From contig DNAS01000138.1 in assembly GCA_003485185.1 (NCBI GenBank), positions 1-10,640 on the forward strand: a stretch of DNA of 10,640 nt, written 5' to 3'. The notes under the pieces were generated by a model. It was not told the origin of the DNA. It was given only the letters and a program-made list of their open reading frames with translations, and did no database searches. Both the position numbers and the translations under genes were made by a program. Origin of the DNA: Phycisphaerales bacterium (GTDB taxonomy: Bacteria; Planctomycetota; Phycisphaerae; SM23-33). Shown in pieces: positions 1 through 5,857 of this stretch. Each line of letters starts with the position of its first letter. Positions within the stretch are counted from its first letter, which is position 1.

Positions 1-29
1 ACAGGAGAAAGACGGAATCGAGCCTGCGG

Positions 30-76
30 TCTCCTGGCCCTGAGCGAGCGGAGCGAGGCGAAGGGCTGTTCTCCTG
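30..76. repeat. Small intergenic palindromic repeat flanked by 7-bp direct repeats
   Basis: TCTCCTG occurs at 30-36 and again at 70-76, as exact direct repeats. The 33 bases between them begin GCCCTGAGCGAGC (37-49) and end GCGAAGGGC (58-66) plus TGT, so GCCCT (37-41) can pair with AGGGC (62-66). A third, inverted copy of the motif (CAGGAGA) lies at 2-8. The GCCCTGAGCG...CGAAGGGC form resembles short intergenic repeats that I recall as common in environmental bacterial genomes; that is from memory, not a search. The direct repeats could be a target-site duplication or chance. The rest of 1-141 shows no gene. Confidence 0.35.
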
Positions 77-141
77 CTCACCTGTTCCGCTCATGGAATC
101 GGCGTTGAAAAACCGATAGGCTCCGTCTGATAAGTCGCCCC

Positions 142-414
142 TCAGCGCCGCGGCGCGAAATCGGACTGCGTCTTTTTCCCGATCCGGTAGGTCTTCCCGT
201 CCACCGTGACGGTCATTTCCTCACCCGGAGCGTCGGAAACCGGCTCGATCTTCTCCCCGTTGAGCAGCGCGGAAATCTTCTTCCCGGCATCGTTGGCCTG
301 GGCGGAATAGTCCTTCGCCATCGCGAAGATGTCGGGGCTTCCCGGCTGCTTGGCGCACCAGTAGCCGCCGAGAAAGGCAGCCGCTGTCAGGATGAGCACC
401 AGCATGGTTTTCAT
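142..414 (-). CDS. Small exported or membrane-anchored protein of unknown function (90 aa)
   Basis: I do not recognise this family. The protein starts MKTMLVLILTAAAFLGGYW: a short basic start followed by a hydrophobic stretch (about residues 4-19) that could be an uncleaved anchor or a signal peptide. A Cys follows at residue 20 (YWCAKQ), but the context is not a good lipobox. The remaining 70 residues are polar, with a lysine-rich helix-like middle (about 33-56) and a C-terminal stretch, TVTVDGKTYRIGKK (69-82), that looks like a small beta hairpin. The ATG is supported by GGAGG 11 bases upstream, a rather long spacing, and by a promoter candidate about 70 bases upstream. It stands alone, tail-to-palindrome with the window's left edge and downstream of the sulfatase on the same strand. 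A genuine short gene is likely; the function is unknown. Confidence 0.6.
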   Translation of the reverse strand: MKTMLVLILTAAAFLGGYWCAKQPGSPDIFAMAKDYSAQANDAGKKISALLNGEKIEPVSDAPGEEMTVTVDGKTYRIGKKTQSDFAPRR

Positions 415-483
415 GATTCCGCACGCCTCCAGACGCCCCGGCCGGGCTGCAATGTGCCCGACCGCACCTTGGCCTCCAATGGC

Positions 484-512
484 AATATACGTTGCGTTTT
501 CCGCCTGGGCAA
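484..512 (-). promoter_or_regulatory. Sigma70-type promoter candidate for the 90-aa gene
   Basis: Read on the minus strand, TTGCCC (507-512) and TATATT (484-489) are separated by exactly 17 bases. The -10 matches the consensus at 5 of 6 positions and the -35 at 4 of 6. This would start transcription near 477, about 60 bases before the ATG at 414. It lies in an AT-richer patch of the 415-627 gap, where I see no gene. Confidence 0.45.
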
Positions 513-627
513 AATGGGGAAGGACAATTCGCCGGAATCCCCCTCCCTAGCGGCAAGAATCAACACAAGACCATGTTGAAAAAGGCTTTAGGGAGGCGAG
601 GCTTTTTGAAAAATTCCGCCTTTTTTT

Positions 628-2013
628 TTACGGCGCGTAGTCCGGGTTCGGCTGGGGGATCTGCGCGTCCACGTCGCGCAGCCATTGGTGGAGCCTTTTC
701 CGCAGGCGTTCGGCGATTTCGGGCTGCTCGCGCGACAGGTCGCGGTCCTCGCCGACGTCCTGGCGGAGGTTGTACAGCTCGACACGGCGGTCCTCGAAGA
801 ACTCGATGAGCTTCCAGTCGCCGCTGCGGACGGAGCAGCCGGGCGTGCCCCCCTGGTTGCCGTAATGCGGGTAGTGCCAGAAGATCGCCTCGCGATCGAG
901 CCCGCCCCGGCCGGCCAGCAGCGGAACGAGGCTCACGCCGTCGACGTGCTGCCGGGGCATCGGCGGCAGCCCGGCCGCCTCCAGAAGCGTCGGGTAGAAG
1001 TCCGGGCTGGTTACCGCCTCGGCGCAGACGCTGTCGGCCTTCGTCACGCCCGGCCAGCGGACGATCAGCGGCTCGCGCGTGCCGCCCTCGTACATCCAGC
1101 CCTTTCCCTCGGCCAGCGGCGCGTTGCAGGTGGGGCTTCCCTCTGCCGTCGAGAGCCCCCCGTTGTCCGAGGTGAAGAGCACGATCGTCTCGTCGGCGAT
1201 TCCTTCCTCTTCCAGCGTCGCCAGGATGCGCCCGAGGTTCTCGTCCATGCTCTGGACCATCGCGGCGTATCCGGGGTCGCCCTGGAGCAGCCGCCGGCGG
1301 ACGCGCTGGTTTTTCTTGTGCTCGCAGGGGAAAAACTCGCCGTCCTCGTAGTGCTGCCGTGCGTCCAGGCCCAGGGCCGTCGCCTTGGCGCGGTACTTCT
1401 CCACCAGTTCCGGCTTGCCCTGGACGGGCGTGTGGACGAGGTAGTCCCAGTAGTTCAGGAAGAACGGTTTGCTCTTGTCGCGGTTGCGGATGAGGGCAAT
1501 CGCATCGTCGGCCAGCCGGTCCGGAAGGTACTGCCCTTGGGGCCCGTCGGGCAGGGTCGCAATCCCCCACGGGCTGAAGTACCCTTTTTTCGGGTGTCCC
1601 CAGTCGCAGCCGCCGATGTTGACGTCGAAGCCGTGCTTTTCCGGCCAGTACGGCTCGGCGCCCAGGTGCCACTTGCCCACGTGCCAGGTGGCGTACCCGC
1701 CGTCGCGCAAGGCCGAGGCGATGGTCTTCTCCGTCAGCGGGAGATAATGCAGGTACGGCGCCGACAGCAGCCTGCCCTTGGCCGCCCCGGGAATGTAGTT
1801 GGTGATCCGCACCGTCGCGGGGTACTTGCCCGTCAGGAGGCTCGCGCGCGTGGGCGAGCAGACGGGGCAGGCGGCGTAGGCGTCGGTGAACCGCATCCCC
1901 TGCCGGGCCAGAAGGTCCAGGGCGGGCGTCTCGTAAAAGCTGCTGCCGTAGCAGCCGATGTCCACCCACCCCAGGTCGTCCATGAGGATCAGCACGATGT
2001 TCGGCTGAGGCAT
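628..2013 (-). CDS. Sulfatase, formylglycine-dependent (arylsulfatase family S1)
   Basis: Hydrolyses sulfate esters, probably of sulfated polysaccharide or another organic sulfate; the substrate cannot be read from sequence. The 461-residue protein opens PNIVLILMDDLGW, with metal ligands Asp12 and Asp13. The activation site C52-S-P-T-R56 fits CxPxR, in which Cys is converted to formylglycine. Further sulfatase landmarks are GKWHLG (113-118), HTP (194-196), TSDNGG (281-286) and GKGWMYEGGTREP (303-315). The length is normal for the family. The start at 2013 is preferred because the family motif begins at once and AAAGGA lies 9 bases upstream; the frame stays open to 2097, but that extension looks non-coding. 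No signal peptide is visible with either start, which is unusual for a sulfatase. The gene has its own promoter candidate and diverges from gspA. No sulfatase-maturing enzyme is encoded in the window. Confidence 0.93.
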   Translation of the reverse strand: MPQPNIVLILMDDLGWVDIGCYGSSFYETPALDLLARQGMRFTDAYAACPVCSPTRASLLTGKYPATVRITNYIPGAAKGRLLSAPYLHYLPLTEKTIASALRDGGYATWHVGKWHLGAEPYWPEKHGFDVNIGGCDWGHPKKGYFSPWGIATLPDGPQGQYLPDRLADDAIALIRNRDKSKPFFLNYWDYLVHTPVQGKPELVEKYRAKATALGLDARQHYEDGEFFPCEHKKNQRVRRRLLQGDPGYAAMVQSMDENLGRILATLEEEGIADETIVLFTSDNGGLSTAEGSPTCNAPLAEGKGWMYEGGTREPLIVRWPGVTKADSVCAEAVTSPDFYPTLLEAAGLPPMPRQHVDGVSLVPLLAGRGGLDREAIFWHYPHYGNQGGTPGCSVRSGDWKLIEFFEDRRVELYNLRQDVGEDRDLSREQPEIAERLRKRLHQWLRDVDAQIPQPNPDYAP

Positions 2014-2068
2014 CTCGCCAGTCCTTTCCGGTTCGTCCGCGTTTTCCGCCCGCGCGGCGCGCCGCCAC

Positions 2069-2097
2069 AGCCTACGCTGGGCCGGCCAAACCGTCAA
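2069..2097 (-). promoter_or_regulatory. Promoter candidate for the sulfatase gene
   Basis: On the minus strand TTGACG (2092-2097) is followed after 17 bases by TAGGCT (2069-2074). The -35 matches consensus at 5 of 6 positions; the -10 is weak at 3 of 6. The predicted start near 2062 gives a leader of about 50 bases. It lies in the 218-base divergent region shared with gspA. Confidence 0.35.
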
Positions 2098-2103
2098 CGC
2101 CCC

Positions 2104-2139
2104 TTCCGCCCTTGCGGAATTTGCTGAATTTACTGATTA
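2104..2139 (+). promoter_or_regulatory. Weak promoter candidate and small inverted repeat upstream of gspA
   Basis: TTGCGG (2112-2117) and TGATTA (2134-2139) are 16 bases apart and sit in the only AT-rich patch of the intergenic region. The -10 is poor, so this is tentative. TTCCGC (2104-2109) and GCGGAA (2114-2119) form a 6-bp inverted repeat overlapping the -35, which could be an operator or chance. Confidence 0.2.
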
Positions 2140-2231
2140 AGTGGCCCCGTTTCCCTGCCGAATACCCTTCTGACGACGTTGCGGGGCGCGCTCCGCGCCG
2201 CGACGGACCAACCGCCAACGAGGTGGCCGGG

Positions 2232-3041
2232 ATGTATACAGACTATTACCGCCTGAGCGACGAGCCGTTCAACATCACGCCGGACCCGCGGTACCTCTAC
2301 CTGACCGCGCGCCATCGCGAGGCGATCAACCACCTGCTGTTCGGCGTCCGCCAGCGCAAGGGCTTCATCTGCCTGACCGGCGAGGTCGGCACGGGCAAGA
2401 CCACGCTCTGCCGGGCCCTGCTCCGCCAGCTTGACGAAATGTTCGAGACGGCCCTGATCCTCAACCCCGTGCTCACCGAGACGCAGCTGCTCCGGGCGAT
2501 CGTCGACGAATTCCGCATCGAGACCAAGCGCCGCGACCGCCTCGGATACATGACGCTGCTCAACGAGTTCCTCCTGAAACTCGACGCCGCCGGGCGGACC
2601 GCCGTCCTCATCATCGACGAAGCCCAGGACATGCCCAATGACACGCTGGAGATGACCCGCCTGCTGAGCAATCTGGAAACCGACAGCCGCAAGCTCCTCC
2701 AGATCGTCCTCGTCGGACAGCCCGAGCTGCGGGACAAGCTCGCCAAACCGTCGCTGCGGCAACTGTCGCAGCGGATCACCGTGCGCTATCACCTGGACAA
2801 CCTCACGCGCGACGAGACCGAGCTGTACATCCGCCACCGCCTGTCGGTGGCCGGGGGAGACGGCGTGGTGCAGTTCGACGGAAGCGCCATCAAGGAAATT
2901 CACCATCACTCGAACGGCACGCCCCGCCTGATCAATGCCATCAGCGACAAGGCGCTGCTGGCGGGATTCGTGTATCGCACTGGGACCATTGACCGTCGGA
3001 TCATCCGGCTGGCGGTCCGCGAGTTGAAGGAGGCCGGCTGA
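2232..3041 (+). CDS. gspA: GspA/ExeA-like AAA ATPase (type II secretion/pilus assembly)
   Basis: A 269-residue AAA+ ATPase of the ExeA/GspA group, which in Aeromonas works with ExeB to place the type II secretin in the envelope. It begins MYTDYYRLSDEPFNITPDPR, the typical opening. Walker A is GEVGTGKTT (50-58), Walker B AVLIIDEAQD (124-133), a sensor region VGQPELRDKL lies at 161-170, arginines in LSQRITVRYHL (178-188), and a sensor-2-like GTPRLINAI (229-237). The start at 2232 has GAGG 8 bases upstream; the frame is open from 2112, but those residues resemble nothing. Full ExeA carries a transmembrane segment and a periplasmic peptidoglycan-binding domain after the ATPase; here the protein ends soon after the ATPase lid, so it is a short form. 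Its TGA overlaps the next ATG (TGATG), which implies translational coupling with the GspB-like gene. Confidence 0.88.
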   Translation: MYTDYYRLSDEPFNITPDPRYLYLTARHREAINHLLFGVRQRKGFICLTGEVGTGKTTLCRALLRQLDEMFETALILNPVLTETQLLRAIVDEFRIETKRRDRLGYMTLLNEFLLKLDAAGRTAVLIIDEAQDMPNDTLEMTRLLSNLETDSRKLLQIVLVGQPELRDKLAKPSLRQLSQRITVRYHLDNLTRDETELYIRHRLSVAGGDGVVQFDGSAIKEIHHHSNGTPRLINAISDKALLAGFVYRTGTIDRRIIRLAVRELKEAG

Positions 3042-3838
3042 TGAGCCTGATCAACGAGGCGCTGAAACGGGCGGAAGAGGACGCCCAGAACCGCTCCGGC
3101 GGCGGCATCGAGGCGAAGCCCGCGCCGATGGAGCCGGTCCGCCAGGCGACGGAACGGAAGTTCAAGCTCACGCCGTCGCGGATGGTGATCGTGGCGGCGC
3201 TGGTCGTGGCGTGCGGCGCGGCGTGGTATTTCACCCGCGGCCCGTCTCCGGCGAGCCGTCCGGCCGCCGCCAAGGCCGATGGCGCGTCGCGCAAGGACGC
3301 CAAGGCCAAACCCAAGGCGGGCAAGAACGATGCGGCGGCGAAGGACAAGACCGACGCATCGCGAAAGATCACCCCGGCCGCGCCGGTCAATCCGGAACTC
3401 GAGCGCGCCTATGCTCGACTGATCGAGACGGCGACGTATTACACGCCTTCGCCGCGCCAGATCGCCGCGCCGACATCGGCGCCGGCGGGCGATGAGACCG
3501 CCAAGACGGAATCACCCGCCACCGCGCCGGCGAGCGAGGAAGCACCCGCCCCCGCCAAGTCACAAAGTGCCGTCGCGACTGCGGCGAAAACGCCTGCCAA
3601 GGCGCCCGCGGAAAAAGCGGCGGCTGCGACCCCCGCCAAGGCCGCGCCGGCCAAGACCGTCGACTATTCGCGCTACCAGCTCAGCGGCGTGATGCACGGG
3701 CCGGGCGGCACGACGGCCATCATCAACGGATACTTCCTCACCGTCGGGCAGGAAATCGACGGCGCGAAAATCCTCCGCATCGAGCAGCAGAGCGTCCTGC
3801 TCGAGCGGGACGGCCAGCGGTTCAACATCCGCATGTAA
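3041..3838 (+). CDS. gspB: GspB-like inner-membrane protein, partner of GspA
   Basis: A 265-residue protein in three parts. First, a cytoplasmic head, MSLINEALKRAEEDAQNR, the characteristic start of such proteins next to GspA. Second, one transmembrane helix (about 48-64, MVIVAALVVACGAAWYF). Third, a long Ala/Lys/Pro-rich linker (about 66-205, with histone-H1-like AKTPAKAPAEK runs) leading to a C-terminal domain (209-265: YSRYQLSGVM...AIINGYFLTVGQEIDG...VLLERDG) that fits the GspB C-terminal domain by eye. The linker presumably spans the periplasm. GGAGG sits 9 bases before the ATG, and the start overlaps the gspA stop by one base. In ExeAB the pair helps the secretin assemble through the cell wall; the same role is inferred here. 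No other type II secretion gene lies in the window. Confidence 0.8.
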   Translation: MSLINEALKRAEEDAQNRSGGGIEAKPAPMEPVRQATERKFKLTPSRMVIVAALVVACGAAWYFTRGPSPASRPAAAKADGASRKDAKAKPKAGKNDAAAKDKTDASRKITPAAPVNPELERAYARLIETATYYTPSPRQIAAPTSAPAGDETAKTESPATAPASEEAPAPAKSQSAVATAAKTPAKAPAEKAAAATPAKAAPAKTVDYSRYQLSGVMHGPGGTTAIINGYFLTVGQEIDGAKILRIEQQSVLLERDGQRFNIRM

Positions 3839-3847
3839 GGCGGAAAA

Positions 3848-4354
3848 TCACTGCCCCGCGCGGAGCGCCTGGTCCTTCTCGAGGACCTTGCGGGCCTGGT
3901 CGGCCTTGAACTGCGCGAGCTTCGCGGCGAGCTTTTCGTCGGCCGTCGCGAGAATCTGCGCGGCGAAGATCGCCGCGTTCGTCGCGCCCGCCTTTCCGAT
4001 CGCCATGCAGGCGACGGGAATCCCCGGGGGCATCTGCATGGTGCTCAATGCCGCGTCCACCCCCACCAGCGGGCCCGAGGCCATCGGAACCCCGATGACC
4101 GGAAGCGTACTCTTGGACGCCAGCACCCCGCCCAGGGCGGCGCTCATTCCGGCGGCAGCGACGATCACCTTCAGCCCGCGCTGCGCCGCCGTCGAGGCGT
4201 ACTCGTGCGCCGCGTCCGGCGTGCGATGCGCGGAGAGGATCCGCACCTCGCAGGCGATCCCGAACGCCTCCAGCTGCTTGACGCAGGCATGCATCGTCTC
4301 CAGGTCGCTGTCGCTGCCCATCACCACGCCCACCACGGGTTTGCTCTCGGCCAT
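3848..4354 (-). CDS. purE: PurE, N5-carboxyaminoimidazole ribonucleotide mutase
   Basis: Converts N5-CAIR to CAIR in de novo purine synthesis (class I PurE), a cytosolic enzyme, usually an octamer. The 168-residue protein shows GSDSD (13-17), SAHRTP with catalytic-type His43 (41-46), TLPVIGVP (83-90), STMQMPPGIPVA (104-115) and GKAGATNAAIFAAQIL (120-135), in the standard order and at the standard length. At 68-76 it reads AAGMSAALG, where many class I enzymes have AGGAAHLPG, so the His of that loop is absent. The start at 4354 has GGAGAGA about 8 bases upstream; an upstream TTG at 4390 is less likely. It follows the dehydrogenase on the same strand after 59 bases and ends 9 bases from the convergent gspB stop. 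The usual partner purK is not in the window. Confidence 0.93.
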   Translation of the reverse strand: MAESKPVVGVVMGSDSDLETMHACVKQLEAFGIACEVRILSAHRTPDAAHEYASTAAQRGLKVIVAAAGMSAALGGVLASKSTLPVIGVPMASGPLVGVDAALSTMQMPPGIPVACMAIGKAGATNAAIFAAQILATADEKLAAKLAQFKADQARKVLEKDQALRAGQ

Positions 4355-4413
4355 GTCTGTCTCTCCGAATGTCGGGGAAGAAGGTTTCAAATGTCCCGGC
4401 TACTGATCACCGG

Positions 4414-5670
4414 CTACGGGTTACGAAAATCGAACGCCACCTTGATCGCGCCGAAGGCGGACTTGTTCATGGCCGTCTCCAGCGCCTGCTTGTACTGCCC
4501 GAGCCGGAAGGTGTGGGTGAGCATCTCCCGCACGTCGAGGGTTCCCTTCATCATCATCTCGTGGACGAGCGGATAGGTCTGGACGCGCCGTCCGGCGAAG
4601 TTTTCGACCTGCCGGCCCGACACGCCCGTCCACGTCAGCTCGCGGAACCACAGGGGCGTCAGGTCGATCCGCCCGCCGTGGCTGGTGGCCACCATCACCA
4701 CCTGCCCGCGGGCCCGTGCCCACTTGAGGCTCTCGTTGATCGACCGGCGGGCGCCCACGCAGTCAAAGACCACGTCGTACCCGCCCGTCAGCATGCGGTT
4801 GCCGAACCGCACGCGATGCACCCGCCCGCCCGTGCGCGCCGCGACGGCGTCGAACCGCGCCCCGCGCGCCGGCGGCAGGCGCAGGAACTCGTCGGCGCCG
4901 AACTTCCGCGCCGTGGTGGCCAGATACCCGGCCGTGTCCAGCGCGTCGATCCGACCGGCGTAGCCGATCGCCCGCAGCGCGGCGATCAGCCCCAGGCCCA
5001 GCACGCCCGCGCCATAGACCAGCACCTGTTTCGCCGACGACCAATCCGCCCGCAGCGCCGCGTGCAGGCTGCACGCCACCGGGTCGGTCAGCGCCGCCAG
5101 CTCGTCGGGAATCGACGGCGGAACCTCGACGAGCTGGCTGACGTGGGCGACGAACCGCTCGCCCCACGAGCCGCCCGTGACGGCATTGTATCCGGTGCAC
5201 GACCCTGCCGGCAGATGCGACCGCCCTTGGGCGCCGTCGGCGCCGAACTTCTCGCACGAGCCGAACTCGCCGGCGGCGCATCGCTCGCACGGCGGGTCGA
5301 TGCCGCGGACCGCGCAGTTCAGCGTCGGCTCGACGCACACCCGCCTGCCCCGCCAGGCGGCGTCCACGGCAGGGCCCACCTCCTCGACCACCGAGACGTT
5401 CTCGTGCCCCAGCACGAACGGCATGGAGCTGAACGCCTGGAGGATCGAATCGGGCGGCTGCTTCTGCGCCACGATCGCCAGGTCGGACCCGCACAGCCCG
5501 CCCAGCAGCGTCCGCACGCGCACCCAGTCGTCGCCCGGAAGTGCCGGCGGGTCCAGATCGCGCAGCTTCAGGCCGTTGAGCCGGCTGCGCAGGCAGCCCG
5601 GCCAGAAGTGCCGAAGCCACTTGCACGTCGCCCACCCCACCGGGTTTACATGGTACGTCAGCGCTTGCAT
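4414..5670 (-). CDS. Zinc-dependent medium-chain (MDR) alcohol/polyol dehydrogenase
   Basis: An NAD(P)-dependent MDR-superfamily oxidoreductase; the substrate is unknown. The 418-residue protein has the catalytic-zinc motif C60-G-S-D, G88-H-E90 and a third ligand region around D197-P-V-A. Structural-zinc cysteines are at 119, 128, 131 and 139, where the first gap is 8 residues instead of the usual 2. The Rossmann glycine motif is GAGVLGLG (220-227), and acidic Asp245 at the end of the second strand argues for NAD over NADP. It is about 60 residues longer than typical family members, because of an N-terminal insert (about 10-45, WATCKWLRHFWPGC) and one near 265-297. The ATG at 5670 has only a distant GGGAG (12 bases). 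It is probably co-transcribed with purE, though no metabolic link is evident. Threonine- or sorbitol-dehydrogenase-like activity is possible. Confidence 0.85.
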   Translation of the reverse strand: MQALTYHVNPVGWATCKWLRHFWPGCLRSRLNGLKLRDLDPPALPGDDWVRVRTLLGGLCGSDLAIVAQKQPPDSILQAFSSMPFVLGHENVSVVEEVGPAVDAAWRGRRVCVEPTLNCAVRGIDPPCERCAAGEFGSCEKFGADGAQGRSHLPAGSCTGYNAVTGGSWGERFVAHVSQLVEVPPSIPDELAALTDPVACSLHAALRADWSSAKQVLVYGAGVLGLGLIAALRAIGYAGRIDALDTAGYLATTARKFGADEFLRLPPARGARFDAVAARTGGRVHRVRFGNRMLTGGYDVVFDCVGARRSINESLKWARARGQVVMVATSHGGRIDLTPLWFRELTWTGVSGRQVENFAGRRVQTYPLVHEMMMKGTLDVREMLTHTFRLGQYKQALETAMNKSAFGAIKVAFDFRNP

Positions 5671-5714
5671 GTCGATGGACCGCTCCCGGAAAACCCCGCA
5701 ACCGGACGGGCTTA

Positions 5715-5737
5715 CCGCCAGCCCGGCGGGCTGGCGG
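5715..5737. repeat. Perfect 10-bp hairpin in the divergent intergenic region
   Basis: CCGCCAGCCC (5715-5724) and GGGCTGGCGG (5728-5737) are exact inverted repeats separated by GGC, a very stable stem. If the minus-strand promoter candidate at 5773-5800 is right, this hairpin lies in the leader of the dehydrogenase mRNA, about 45 bases before its ATG. No T-run follows on either strand, so it does not look like a rho-independent terminator. It could be an operator, an mRNA-stability element or a dispersed repeat. Confidence 0.5.
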
Positions 5738-5752
5738 AGACTCCCGTGGAGA

Positions 5753-5780
5753 TTGCGAGACTTTCCAGAAATGTTATAGA
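5753..5780 (+). promoter_or_regulatory. Promoter candidate for the phosphatase-like lipoprotein gene
   Basis: TTGCGA (5753-5758) and TATAGA (5775-5780) are 16 bases apart; each matches the sigma70 consensus at 4 of 6 positions. They lie in an AT-rich island within GC-rich DNA, about 78 bases before the ATG at 5858. Confidence 0.35.
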
Positions 5781-5800
5781 GAGTACCGGGAAACGGTAAA
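5773..5800 (-). promoter_or_regulatory. Promoter candidate for the dehydrogenase-purE unit, overlapping the divergent one
   Basis: On the minus strand TTTACC (5795-5800) and TATAAC (5773-5778) are 16 bases apart; the -10 matches at 5 of 6 and the -35 at 4 of 6. Its -10 shares bases with the -10 of the plus-strand candidate, so the two would be mutually exclusive. The leader would be about 95 bases long. Confidence 0.35.
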
Positions 5801-5830
5801 ATGGAAAGCCGGTTTTCAGGAAAAGCCTTA

Positions 5831-5845
5831 CCCCGCGCCGCGGGG
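5831..5845 (+). repeat. Short GC hairpin just before the lipoprotein ribosome-binding site
   Basis: CCCCGC (5831-5836) and GCGGGG (5840-5845) are exact inverted repeats around GCC. The stem ends 4 bases before the GGAG (5849-5852) of the downstream gene, so it could affect ribosome access. With this GC content it may be chance. Confidence 0.25.
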
Positions 5846-5857
5846 ATCGGAGAGACG

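Noticed and set aside
576..610. AT-rich stem AAAAAG (579-584) / CTTTTT (602-607) downstream of the sulfatase, a possible terminator
   Set aside because: The stem is only 6 pairs with flanking mismatches and a 13-base loop, and the T-run on the minus strand is part of the stem rather than following it. The run of nine T at 621-629 reads as A on the sulfatase strand.
685..2127. Long open frame on the plus strand opposite the sulfatase (480 codons)
   Set aside because: It is antisense to a clear sulfatase. Its translation is Arg/Val/Ala-rich with no recognisable motif, as expected for the complement of a GC-rich gene.
3541..3660. Repetitive GCC/AAG-rich stretch that might be a DNA repeat array
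   Set aside because: It is in frame in the GspB-like gene and is explained by an Ala/Lys/Pro-rich linker; the units are irregular.
4369..5799. Long plus-strand open frame opposite the MDR dehydrogenase
   Set aside because: It is a shadow of the dehydrogenase: low-complexity Arg/Pro/His-rich translation and no ribosome-binding site or family motif.
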